A stretch of 64,000 nt of DNA. It comes from Paludibacteraceae bacterium. GTDB taxonomy: Bacteria; Bacteroidota; Bacteroidia; Bacteroidales; Paludibacteraceae. Position numbers and translations under genes: made by a program. The stretch covers positions 1-64,000 of the forward strand of contig JAKSKU010000003.1 of assembly GCA_024401565.1 (NCBI GenBank), written 5' to 3'. The notes under the pieces are model-generated. The model did not search any database and was not told the DNA's origin. It worked only from the letters and a program-made list of their open reading frames with translations. Positions 17,710 through 26,646 of this stretch are shown one piece after another (position 1 is the first letter of the stretch; each line of letters opens with the position of its first letter).

Positions 17710-19134
17710 TTATCTGAACAAATCATCTAAAGAAATTTCGTTAGAAATAACACTACTATGCGAACCGTGAGCAACTCCAAAAGTAGTTAACATTGTGAGT
17801 TGAATTGATTTTCGACGAGGGATATTGGCAAGAAAGGAAGTCTTTTTTTTCAAAAGATCTCTTTCCACATCTTTTGTTATTTCAAATTCGGATATCGAAA
17901 ATTTAGCTTCGCACAAGTTGATAGTGTTGTCGGCTCTGTCGATTATTAGATCAATTTGTGCTCCTGCAACATCATTGTTTTCACGACATCTCCATGCATA
18001 CTCCTTAGTTTCTATTCCAGAAATTCCTAAAGTTCGTTTTACACAATCAATATGGCTTAGCATCAAGAGTTCGAATGTCAAACCACACCAAGAATAGAAA
18101 ACTGGTTTTTCTTGTAATGATAACCAACTGTTAAACTGCTTTTTTTCCATAAAACGGAAATAAAACAAAGTAAAGAAATCTACCAGTTGGTATAATTCAG
18201 TTTCACCTCTTTTACCACCATAATTGTGATAACATCTGACAAAACCACAATAAACAAGATTATTAAGAATCATGGTTAGACCGCCACCTGTACTTATATT
18301 GCATCCATTTGAAATTTCATCTCTAGTAAGTCCATACGAACGAGTGCTTAGCAAACGTACTACATGAACGTATTGTGATGAATTTTTGAACAATGCAGCA
18401 TATAAATTGTCAAATTCATACAGCAATGATCCTTTGCTAGAAAAACATAATTCATTAATGTTTTGTGCAATACTAAGCTGAGGAGAAAGCATATCAATAT
18501 AGTATGGCACGCCTCCTAAAGACATGTACAATAAGGCAATGTCGTATCTAGATACACTCAATCCTTTATTTATAAGCATTTGCTCCGTTTCTGCCAAAGA
18601 AAAAGGTTCGACAAACAATGAATGAGTCAGTCTATTATGTAAACCGCCATGGCTATTAATCAATTTATCCATCATCCACGAAGTGGCAGACCCACAAACC
18701 ACAAATACTAAATCTCGTTGTTCTGAAGCCCAAGAATTCCAAAAATATTCCAAGGCAGATACAAATCCAGAACGTGGGGTATCCATCCAAGGCAACTCAT
18801 CCAAAAGCACAACTTTACGTTGTTTCGGCATCGAAGATAAAAGCAGACGAAGAAGGAAAAAGACATCCGTCCAATCTTTTGGAGTCTCATGCTTAAGTTC
18901 CGACAACCCAGTCACCATCATCTCCTTGTAAAAAGTCTTAATTTGCATAGACATCGGAGCATCTGCCAATCCAGCAGTTTTAAAAACCAATTGATCTTCA
19001 AAAAATTCTTTTATAAGAAATGTCTTTCCAACACGACGTCTGCCACAAACAGCGACAAATTCAGCTTTGTCAGAATGTAGTATAGCTGACAATTGCTGTT
19101 TTTCCTTTTCTCTTCCGCAAATATTCTCTATCAT
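17710..19134 (-). CDS. AAA ATPase with DUF234-like nuclease-fold C-terminus
   Basis: 474 residues from the ATG at 19134. The GTG at 19152 would lie inside the promoter's -7 box, so the ATG is preferred. The N-terminal half is an archaeal-type ATPase (PF01637-like): Walker A GRRRVGKT at 31-38 and Walker B VVLLDELPW near 112-120. A winged-helix-like part follows. The C-terminus is DUF234-like with a PD-(D/E)XK pattern, D395 then E409-A-K411 (QIDLIID, CEAKFS). The function of this family is not settled; DNA-related action is inferred. It sits between two J-domain paralogues, which hints at insertion into a duplicated locus. Confidence 0.88.
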   Translation of the reverse strand: MIENICGREKEKQQLSAILHSDKAEFVAVCGRRRVGKTFLIKEFFEDQLVFKTAGLADAPMSMQIKTFYKEMMVTGLSELKHETPKDWTDVFFLLRLLLSSMPKQRKVVLLDELPWMDTPRSGFVSALEYFWNSWASEQRDLVFVVCGSATSWMMDKLINSHGGLHNRLTHSLFVEPFSLAETEQMLINKGLSVSRYDIALLYMSLGGVPYYIDMLSPQLSIAQNINELCFSSKGSLLYEFDNLYAALFKNSSQYVHVVRLLSTRSYGLTRDEISNGCNISTGGGLTMILNNLVYCGFVRCYHNYGGKRGETELYQLVDFFTLFYFRFMEKKQFNSWLSLQEKPVFYSWCGLTFELLMLSHIDCVKRTLGISGIETKEYAWRCRENNDVAGAQIDLIIDRADNTINLCEAKFSISEFEITKDVERDLLKKKTSFLANIPRRKSIQLTMLTTFGVAHGSHSSVISNEISLDDLFR

Positions 19135-19151
19135 GGCAATATATTTTGCCA

Positions 19152-19183
19152 CAAAGATAAAAAATTATAACTTCACGGCAAAG
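19152..19183 (-). promoter_or_regulatory. Promoter of the ATPase gene
   Basis: On the minus strand TTTG (19183-19180), 20 bases, TATCTTTG (19159-19152). It gives a leader of only about 12 bases to the ATG at 19134 and decides the start. Confidence 0.7.
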
Positions 19184-19302
19184 TATAAGTTATAATCCGC
19201 CACTAAATAGAAAAATCTGTCTTTCGTGGCGAGTTATAGCATAAATCAATATTTAACACAAAAAATCCACTCCTTTTCGAATGCGGCTTCGTATTATATC
19301 TT

Positions 19303-19344
19303 AGGAGATTATATAGCAGTAACCCAAATCGAGGATTGTCAAGA
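19303..19344 (+). repeat. Partial copy of the GC-rich intergenic repeat
   Basis: AGGAGATTATATAGCAGT ... GAGGATTGTCAAGAGCGAG matches the 5' half of the repeats at 42806 and 44923. It runs into the 3' end of the J-domain gene, so the stop codon of that gene lies inside the repeat. Confidence 0.55.
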
Positions 19345-20325
19345 GCGAGTTTTAATTATCTTGTCGTACGCCTCGATAATCTTAGCCATCTTTTCATCAC
19401 ACTCTTTTATACGATTAGCATTCTTTAATAGATCAGGATGATACTGCAACGCAAGAGCATGGTATGCTTTTTTGATTTCCTTAACAGTAGCATCTTCTTC
19501 CAATCCAAGAATGGAATAATATTGCTTCAAGTGCGACGGAATGGCTCGACGTGTGGTTTCATCATCTTTCTTTTCGTTTACATTCTCGTCGGCAAAACTT
19601 CTACGGAATGGAGTGTACTTATTTTTTAACTCCTCAATTCTATTATCCCATTTATACTTTTCCCAATTAGCATAGTTGTCAATATAAGCTGACAAATCAT
19701 CAATAAATTCCATCAAAAACGCCCATTCATCATCGTGGATTCCATCTTCAAGTATTGAGATATTAAACAACAGTTCAACAACTGCCTGTTTTTCAGGTCG
19801 GTTTAGTTGTTTGATTTGAATAATAGAATCTTCGTATTCTTCCTCTGTGTATTCCCTCTCAAAGACAAATTCAGTCAAAATTCCACTCGTAGAACGGAAA
19901 CTGGATTTCAACAAGTCTAATTGCTTCAATATTGGATGCAGATTCAGTCTACACATTCTCTGAACTATAGGCATATATATTTTCTTATATTTAATAAAGT
20001 TATACCTATATGTCGCTTGTTTCTCACTTAATCCTAATTTTTTTAAGAATTTTTTTCTTTTTTTGCTTTCAGTAAGACATTCTGAAAAATCACTTAATGA
20101 GAAAAATAAGGATGGTAACACAATAAAAATCGTGATCATCAGAAAGGAATAGGCATCACGAGCATTTTTTTTATAAGTAATCACAGTCAAAACCAAAAAC
20201 AAAACAAAGGCAGCACAAGCCAAACCGAATTTTAGTCCCGTCATTATCAGTTTTTCTTCATCTTTAATTTTGGTAGCGATGTATTCTTGGCAGAACTCTT
20301 CATCTGTCATTTGTATCTTATCCAT
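19339..20325 (-). CDS. Membrane-anchored DjlA-like J-domain protein
   Basis: 328 residues. Two hydrophobic segments near 27-47 and 57-77 form an N-terminal hairpin anchor, followed by a basic stretch (ESKKRKKFLKKLG), a TerB-like middle (FNISILEDGIHDDEW) and a C-terminal J domain (about 265-328) with HPD in LQYHPDLLK. This is the DjlA order: membrane anchor, TerB-like domain, J domain. The final 60 residues differ at only a few positions from the paralogue ending at 16905. It probably recruits DnaK to the inner membrane. Confidence 0.87.
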   Translation of the reverse strand: MDKIQMTDEEFCQEYIATKIKDEEKLIMTGLKFGLACAAFVLFLVLTVITYKKNARDAYSFLMITIFIVLPSLFFSLSDFSECLTESKKRKKFLKKLGLSEKQATYRYNFIKYKKIYMPIVQRMCRLNLHPILKQLDLLKSSFRSTSGILTEFVFEREYTEEEYEDSIIQIKQLNRPEKQAVVELLFNISILEDGIHDDEWAFLMEFIDDLSAYIDNYANWEKYKWDNRIEELKNKYTPFRRSFADENVNEKKDDETTRRAIPSHLKQYYSILGLEEDATVKEIKKAYHALALQYHPDLLKNANRIKECDEKMAKIIEAYDKIIKTRS

Positions 20326-20416
20326 TTGTATTCTTGCTTAAGTCTTGTTCTTAAAATGCTAAAATGCTAAAATACAAACAAAATGTCGAATACACATTGA
20401 GTTTAGGGGAAATAAA

Positions 20417-20443
20417 AAACTCGCCATCTAAAATGACGAGTTT
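20417..20443 (-). terminator. Terminator downstream of the FISUMP gene
   Basis: AAACTCG/CGAGTTT stem with inner CAT/ATG pairs; on the minus strand it is followed by TTTTTTATTT. Confidence 0.65.
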
Positions 20444-20511
20444 AAGGGTTAAAACAACTATGCATGCGAATAGTGAATTTTATATCTAATTTTCATCCAT
20501 TCGCTGTTAAT

Positions 20512-20550
20512 TATAAGAAACTCGCCATTTTTGACGACGAGTTTCTTATA
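20512..20550. repeat. 13-bp perfect inverted repeat
   Basis: TATAAGAAACTCG and CGAGTTTCTTATA flank 13 bases. The stem end repeats the CTCG core of the nearby terminators at 20417 and 24623; there is no strong U-run, so it may be an RNA-stabilising hairpin for the FISUMP mRNA. Confidence 0.6.
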
Positions 20551-20612
20551 GACAAATGCACAGAACAGCTAGTATAAAAATACCAAAGTGGTCAGGCTCC
20601 TAATATAAGACA

Positions 20613-23600
20613 TCATTTTACATAAATAGGTCGAATATTATAGCCCGAGTATCTTCGACCAAATTCAGACACTTGATGATAATTCATTTTGAAATCATCA
20701 ATGCTAAAATAAAAACTATTTGCATAATATTTTGACGATTGTGTCGAGCAACTCCAGTATAAACCTTCTCTTGATTTATTTTTAGAAAGTGGGAAAAACA
20801 CACTATTTCCATTAGGTCCTACATATAAAAGACCCTTTGTTCCATCAACAATAACGACTCTAGTACTGCATGATGACATAAGTTCCTCAAACTGTTCAAC
20901 ATTAGGAGTCTTCCAATTTTCACCCAATAAGACAGTTGCAGCATCATATTCAGGAGTCAAGTTATTATTGTCATCAAGTATTCCGTTAGTCTTCAACATA
21001 GAAGTATCTACATCATTCCATAAAGAAGATGTAGTGAATGTTTCTTTGGGTTCAGGCTCACCCCATGAATACAGGAAGCCAAAATCATTTTGATTTTTAG
21101 ATCCAAGATTATGAGTAGCCCACAATGTTCCGCTTGGAAGGCCCAAATCAACATAGTCTCCTTCTGGCAAAGTGAACGGTGGCATTGAAACTACTACCCT
21201 ACGCGATGCCTCTTGACCCTTATATCTACATGTGATAACACACTCTCCTTCTCCTTTAGCATCCACCTTACCGTCAGTTGCAATAGCTACAGAAGAATCC
21301 GAAGATGACCATTCTACATTATAAGCACTCAACAAATCATTGGCTGACGAAGTAAATCCAGCAGGCACTGAAATATCATAAACACTGATCTCCAAAGGAG
21401 TGGTATCAATAGCAATTGTGATAGGCTTTATGTTTTTTGGTTCTACCACAGAACGAATTGCAATACTTTGAGTATTAATAAGTGAATCCAGACCTCGAAC
21501 CTCCAAATATGGAGCATAAAAAGCATATGCTGTTTTTTTGTCCTCACTTGGCAATGACGATGACCAATAACGGCAATCATATATTGATCGTGAAGTAGTA
21601 TGGTCCCAATAACCAGTAGCAGGCAAGAAAAGTTCATTTCCGTTATTCTTGCTTACAAAACAACAACCGCTATTACTATTCATTCCAGCATAACTTACCG
21701 TACAGTTTTCAATCAATTCTAGAATCTGTTCTTTAGTCGGCATTTTATGGCCAGCACCAAGATAGCGTGTAGCAGCATCAAAAGCAATACACAACATATC
21801 TGTAGAATCAATGATTCCGTTTTCTTTCAGATATTCCCTGCTGTTTCCAGATGAAGTTGTATTATCAAAAGGGCCCATGCCACCCCAAGTGAAATAATAT
21901 CCCGGTTCCGTTGCCTTGCTTGCTCCGATATTACATTTAGCCCACAATGTTCCACTAGGAAGACCCAAATCTACATATGCAACACCGTCAATAGAATCAT
22001 TTATCTGCTCATCTTCCACAATGATCACACTGCTTAGCTTAAAATCTTTATATACTCCTGTAAGAGTACATGTTCCCTTAGACACTGGCAGCACAGCGTT
22101 ATTATTCGACAATTTTGCGACAGAATTGTCAGAAACTGTCCACTTGAAATCTGATTTTCTTACTTTGTCTGCAGGATAACAAGTAAACCCTATGTCTCCG
22201 TCCAATCCATTCAGTTTCATCCTGATGGTATCCTTTATTGACACTTTAGTAGACACTACCTTTACCTTACACTCGACACTCTTTCCCTTATAACTTCCTT
22301 TAATCACACATTCACCCTCTCCTACTGGAGTTACAAAGCCATAATCTCCTTTAGCAACAGTCTCATCAGAAGATGACCATACGACATCAAGTCTGGACAA
22401 AACGTTAGCAGGCACACATGAATATGTCAATTTTAATGGTGCGTCTGTAGATGCCACTTCTACATTCTCCTCTGCAACAGAGAAAGTGACTGAATCTGGA
22501 ATTATTTTACGAACAGGGCGAACCGAGGACGCGTCACCTACACCTTGTGAAGATAGGCCTCCAGATATTTCTACACCATCATAATTCAATCCAAACATTA
22601 GATTTTTAGAAGAAGTTGATGCAGTATTATATCCATAAGTTACAGACGACCAATAGTAGCCATATGTTCCATAATTGGTTGATCCTGATCCTGAATATCT
22701 ATATCCGGCAGCAGGAAGGAATATAGATTTCCCATTTGGTCCAACAAAGACAATACCATTTACGCCATTTTGTGATGTCCATTTCTTTTCACAAACCTTC
22801 CACAACTCATCCAATTCTTCAGGACTTGGCAATCTCCAATCCTCTCCCCACTGAACAGTCGCAACATCATATTTAGGATTAATTCTGCTTTTATCATCAA
22901 CAACACCATTAGCCATCAAAGTAGCAGTCGCCGTTTTGTACCACTTAAAGCCTTCCTTTTCATTCGTCGCACCCCAAGCGAAATACTGGCCAATTCCATC
23001 TGTCAAAGTTGTTCCGATATTTGTTGTGGCCCAAAGAGTTCCACTAGGAAGTCCGAGGTCAACATATTTATGAATAACATCATTACCAACCTGCACATTA
23101 CATGTAATCTTATAATTTTTGTAGCGTCCAGTCACAACGCAAAAACCATAAGAAACAGCAGTCACAACGCCATCTTTTACAGTAGCCACGCTCTCATCTG
23201 ACGACGTCCATGTCAAATTCGACGCCAAAATTCTACCATATGGTCTAGAATAAAATCCTAAAGAAATCGATGAATCTGGGTTAGCAAAATACACTTCTCT
23301 TTTATTCAATCCAATTGGGCACGAGATTCTAACAGGACGAATAGCCAAAGGTGCACCTCTATCCATATCATCTGTTCCTACTCCGTATACAGATGTATGT
23401 CCCGCTGCTGAACCAGAGCTTTTGTTAATGGTAAACTTATAGACAGTACCAGTCCATAATTCCACGTTCTTGTCATTAGCATCTTGATTATTTGCAGGAA
23501 TAAACAGCGTTTTGCCATTTTTACCCTTAAATTCACGACCCTCAACACCATTCCTAATAATCCAACTACTGTTAAGGAATAATAATTCCTCCATTTCAGA

Positions 23601-24146
23601 TAAAGTAGGAAGGCGCCAGTGTTCTCCCCAATACACATTAGCCGCATCATACTTTGCAGATAAAATGCCATCATGAATCACACCCTCATTTCTCAAATAA
23701 TTGTCATTATACCCACCCCACGACTCCTCTTCTACATCTTCACTATATGGTTCTGTTTTTCCCCACATGAAAAGATAACCTGGATCGTTTTCATTTCTCG
23801 ATCCTATATTAGTTTTGGCCCATAATGTTCCACTCTCAAGACCTAGATCCACATACTCACGTTTATCCGGTTCATCACCATAGATACTATCAACGCAAAA
23901 ATGTATATTTGAAAAAGAAGATAAATCATATGTCGTTGACGTTTTGTTGGATTTATCAACTTTTAGCACTGGGGTAACGTCGGAGAAATAGAAACTATCC
24001 ACATTGGATGTAGGAATAGAATCTTGATCTCCGGAATTATCCTCAACGATCATATATTCAACCTTAGTATATTTCCCTATTTCAATTGCCCAAATTGCAG
24101 AACAAACTACAAAAATTGAGGCTATGCCAAGTAAATACTTTTTCAT
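20613..24146 (-). CDS. Surface protein with four FISUMP modules and Ig-like (Big2) domains
   Basis: 1177 residues. Signal peptide 1-20, then an N-terminal beta region resembling the adjacent small protein (VDSFYFSD, FSNIHFCVD). Four FISUMP (Fibrobacter major paralogous) modules each begin YVDLGLxSGTLWA and contain a W(G/R)LP-type motif (WRLPTLSEME, WRLPSPEELD). They alternate with Big2-like domains (WSSSDxSVA, GECVIxGxYKG). No T9SS tail is evident at the end (YNIRPIYVK). Its start overlaps the stop of the 152-aa gene as ATGA, so translation is coupled. FISUMP proteins are surface or secreted proteins of unknown activity; binding or adhesion is a guess. Confidence 0.88.
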   Translation of the reverse strand: MKKYLLGIASIFVVCSAIWAIEIGKYTKVEYMIVEDNSGDQDSIPTSNVDSFYFSDVTPVLKVDKSNKTSTTYDLSSFSNIHFCVDSIYGDEPDKREYVDLGLESGTLWAKTNIGSRNENDPGYLFMWGKTEPYSEDVEEESWGGYNDNYLRNEGVIHDGILSAKYDAANVYWGEHWRLPTLSEMEELLFLNSSWIIRNGVEGREFKGKNGKTLFIPANNQDANDKNVELWTGTVYKFTINKSSGSAAGHTSVYGVGTDDMDRGAPLAIRPVRISCPIGLNKREVYFANPDSSISLGFYSRPYGRILASNLTWTSSDESVATVKDGVVTAVSYGFCVVTGRYKNYKITCNVQVGNDVIHKYVDLGLPSGTLWATTNIGTTLTDGIGQYFAWGATNEKEGFKWYKTATATLMANGVVDDKSRINPKYDVATVQWGEDWRLPSPEELDELWKVCEKKWTSQNGVNGIVFVGPNGKSIFLPAAGYRYSGSGSTNYGTYGYYWSSVTYGYNTASTSSKNLMFGLNYDGVEISGGLSSQGVGDASSVRPVRKIIPDSVTFSVAEENVEVASTDAPLKLTYSCVPANVLSRLDVVWSSSDETVAKGDYGFVTPVGEGECVIKGSYKGKSVECKVKVVSTKVSIKDTIRMKLNGLDGDIGFTCYPADKVRKSDFKWTVSDNSVAKLSNNNAVLPVSKGTCTLTGVYKDFKLSSVIIVEDEQINDSIDGVAYVDLGLPSGTLWAKCNIGASKATEPGYYFTWGGMGPFDNTTSSGNSREYLKENGIIDSTDMLCIAFDAATRYLGAGHKMPTKEQILELIENCTVSYAGMNSNSGCCFVSKNNGNELFLPATGYWDHTTSRSIYDCRYWSSSLPSEDKKTAYAFYAPYLEVRGLDSLINTQSIAIRSVVEPKNIKPITIAIDTTPLEISVYDISVPAGFTSSANDLLSAYNVEWSSSDSSVAIATDGKVDAKGEGECVITCRYKGQEASRRVVVSMPPFTLPEGDYVDLGLPSGTLWATHNLGSKNQNDFGFLYSWGEPEPKETFTTSSLWNDVDTSMLKTNGILDDNNNLTPEYDAATVLLGENWKTPNVEQFEELMSSCSTRVVIVDGTKGLLYVGPNGNSVFFPLSKNKSREGLYWSCSTQSSKYYANSFYFSIDDFKMNYHQVSEFGRRYSGYNIRPIYVK

Positions 24147-24601
24147 CGTACTATGATTTTTGTAGATTTTTCACCCGTCTTTATGACATATACTCCTGCC
24201 GACGGTTTATCAAAAGAGACATGACTCTCTACAGATTTTGTTTGTTTGACACAACGACCATTCATATCAAATATGGACACGATACCATCTGCACCATACA
24301 CATCAATTTGAGTGTCTGACACAGAGACTAAAAGTTTACCGTTGGACTCCATTTTTACATTTTCAGCAGAAGTAATAGAAGCCTCAGCAAAGTAAAATTT
24401 ATGTACATCAACGATAAGATAGTCAGAAGACTTCTCTTTATAAGTCACAACTACATTTTCTCCTTGTTTAGTCACAACAGGCAAATTCTTTGTCAGATAC
24501 TCAATCGTTGTATTGTTCTTTAATTCCAACACCAAAGCATTTTCTGCTAAAGCTGAAATCATAAGCGATAAACTCGCTATTGTTAAAAGGACTTTTTTCA
24601 T
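24143..24601 (-). CDS. Small secreted T9SS-tail protein
   Basis: 152 residues: signal peptide 1-19 (ends SALAE), a short beta domain (LVLELKNNTTIEYL, VHKFYFAE) and a T9SS-like sorting tail of about 70 residues (IDVYGADGIVSIFDMNGR, PSAGVYVIKTGEKSTKIIV). It is almost nothing but a tail and a small N-domain. It is coupled through an ATGA overlap to the FISUMP gene. The N-domain resembles the FISUMP N-terminus, so the two may share a partner or assemble together; the function is unknown. Confidence 0.83.
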   Translation of the reverse strand: MKKVLLTIASLSLMISALAENALVLELKNNTTIEYLTKNLPVVTKQGENVVVTYKEKSSDYLIVDVHKFYFAEASITSAENVKMESNGKLLVSVSDTQIDVYGADGIVSIFDMNGRCVKQTKSVESHVSFDKPSAGVYVIKTGEKSTKIIVR

Positions 24602-24622
24602 AAACTAGTAATATCAAGAAAA

Positions 24623-24652
24623 AAGACTCGCCACCAGATGATGGCGAGTCTT
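24623..24652 (-). terminator. Terminator after PEP carboxykinase
   Basis: AAGACTCGCCA/TGGCGAGTCTT, an 11-bp stem; on the minus strand a U-rich TTTTTTCTTG follows. It lies between pckG and the small T9SS gene, which has no obvious promoter of its own. Confidence 0.8.
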
Positions 24653-24674
24653 ATTATATCATAATTCAAATGAA

Positions 24675-26519
24675 TTACATACCAAGACGCTGCTTCAAGA
24701 TAGCCAAACGATCGCTTAGCTCCTTTGGAAGGTGTCCAGCGAACTTAGCATAGTGCTCCTCGATACGCTCAACCTCGTCCTTCCACTCGTCAACGTTAAC
24801 TGACAAAACTTGCTCCATTGTCTTCTCGTTCCAGCAAGAGTCAAGACCCTCGATGTTGATAGCACCCTTAGCAGGCACCTTTCCGATTGGAGTGTCAACT
24901 GTCTCACCTTGACCGTTGCAACGATCGAAGATGTAAGCCAATACACGGCTGTTATCACCGTAACCTGGCCACAAGAATCCTGCAGGAAGAGCCTTGTTGC
25001 TCTTGTCACGACGGAACCAGTTTACGAAGAAGATCTTAGGCATGTTCTTACCACCCTTAGCCTGTGGCAACTTCTCCATGTCGATCCAGTGTTGGAAGTA
25101 GTCACCCATGTTGTAACCACAGAATGGCAACATAGCGAATGGGTCACGACGAACACCAGCCTTCAAACCGATAGCAGCAGCTGTAACCTCAGAACCTACG
25201 ATAGATCCCATGAATACACCGTGTGCCCAATCCTCAGCCTCGTGTACCAATGGAACTGTATTAGGACGACGACCACCGAATAGGATAGCATCAACCTTAA
25301 CACCCTTTGGAGACTCCCAGTCTGAAGCGATACCTGGACAGTTAGCTGCAGGAGCAGCGAAACGTGAGTTCTTGTGAGCAACTGGATTCTTATCCTCGTC
25401 ACGAGAAGCTGGATCGTTTACGATGTTACCCTTCCAGTCGATTGTACCCTTAGGACAGTCGTAACCAATTCCTTCCCACCAAATATCGTTATCTGGAGTC
25501 AAACCTACGTTTGTGAAGATTGTGTTCTTGCAGCAAGAGTCAAGAGCGTTCTTGTTAGTCTTAGCTGAAGTATATGGAGCTACACCGAAGAAACCAGCCT
25601 CTGGGTTGATTGCGCGAAGGTTACCCTCCTCGTCGAACTTCATCCAAGCGATATCGTCTCCGATTGTCTCAACCTTCCAACCTGGAATAGTTGGGATCAA
25701 CATAGCCAAGTTTGTCTTACCACAAGCTGATGGGAATGCAGCACAAACACACTTAGTCTCCTTAGTAGCCTCCTTAGTAAGCTTAAGGATAAGCATGTGC
25801 TCAGCCAACCAACCCTCTTCTTGAGCCATCTTAGATGCGATACGAAGAGCGAAACACTTCTTACCAAGAAGAGCGTTACCACCGTAACCTGAACCGTATG
25901 TCCAAATCTCGTGCTCCTCAGGGAACTGAACGATGTACTTGTCGTCGATTGGAGCGCAAGCCCACTTAGCGTCCTTAAGACCCTCTGGCAATGGCTTACC
26001 TACAGAGTGGATACAAGGGATGAAGTCGTTCTTCTCCTCGATTAGCTTAAGAGCACCAGCACCCATACGAGTCATGATCTTCATTGAACCAACTACGTAA
26101 GCTGAGTCTGTGATCTCAACACCAAGCTGAGAGATAGGACCACCTAGAGGACCCATTGAGAATGGGATAACGTACATTGTACGACCCTTCATACAACCTG
26201 TATACTTACCGATAAGGATTCTCTTCATCTCCTTTGGATCCATCCAGTTGTTTGTAGGACCAGCATCCTCCTGCTTCTTTGAGCAGATGAATGTACGACC
26301 CTCTACACGAGCAACGTCTGAAGGATCAGACTGGAAGTAGTAGCTGTTTGGACGCTTCTTGTCATCCAACTTCTTTGCCAATCCCTCGGCAACGCACTCA
26401 TCCATTAGGCGAGTGAACTCTGCATCAGAACCATCACATAGAACGACGTTCTCTGGCTGCATGATGTCAGCCCACATCTTTACCCATGTGTTAAGTTTTG
26501 CACAATTTGTTTTAATCAT
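24675..26519 (-). CDS. pckG: Phosphoenolpyruvate carboxykinase (GTP)
   Basis: 614 residues, full length for the GTP-type family. It converts oxaloacetate + GTP to PEP + CO2, or fixes CO2 in reverse, as in succinate-forming Bacteroidales. The P-loop FPSACGKTNLAML contains the reactive cysteine typical of GTP enzymes; PFSMGPLGGPISQLG and RMGAGAL are further family segments. Many Bacteroides and Prevotella carry the unrelated ATP-type enzyme, so the type is worth noting. A -7 box (TATTTTTG) lies at 26557-26564. Codon use appears strongly biased, consistent with high expression. Confidence 0.97.
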   Translation of the reverse strand: MIKTNCAKLNTWVKMWADIMQPENVVLCDGSDAEFTRLMDECVAEGLAKKLDDKKRPNSYYFQSDPSDVARVEGRTFICSKKQEDAGPTNNWMDPKEMKRILIGKYTGCMKGRTMYVIPFSMGPLGGPISQLGVEITDSAYVVGSMKIMTRMGAGALKLIEEKNDFIPCIHSVGKPLPEGLKDAKWACAPIDDKYIVQFPEEHEIWTYGSGYGGNALLGKKCFALRIASKMAQEEGWLAEHMLILKLTKEATKETKCVCAAFPSACGKTNLAMLIPTIPGWKVETIGDDIAWMKFDEEGNLRAINPEAGFFGVAPYTSAKTNKNALDSCCKNTIFTNVGLTPDNDIWWEGIGYDCPKGTIDWKGNIVNDPASRDEDKNPVAHKNSRFAAPAANCPGIASDWESPKGVKVDAILFGGRRPNTVPLVHEAEDWAHGVFMGSIVGSEVTAAAIGLKAGVRRDPFAMLPFCGYNMGDYFQHWIDMEKLPQAKGGKNMPKIFFVNWFRRDKSNKALPAGFLWPGYGDNSRVLAYIFDRCNGQGETVDTPIGKVPAKGAINIEGLDSCWNEKTMEQVLSVNVDEWKDEVERIEEHYAKFAGHLPKELSDRLAILKQRLGM

Positions 26520-26556
26520 GACTTATTTTAATTGAATTAAATTTTCGATTTGAGCG

Positions 26557-26564
26557 CAAAAATA
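26557..26564 (-). promoter_or_regulatory. -7 box for pckG
   Basis: TATTTTTG on the minus strand, about 38 bases before the ATG at 26519; no clear -33 box. Confidence 0.5.
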
Positions 26565-26646
26565 GCAATTTTCAGCCGATTTTATGTTATTCAAGCAAAA
26601 AAATATTGTGAACAGCATACTTTTTGATAAGTTGCATGTGGAATTG

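Noticed and set aside
19134..19152. GTG start for the DUF234 ATPase
   Set aside because: The GTG overlaps the -7 box TATCTTTG of a well-spaced promoter; the ATG at 19134 fits the family start.
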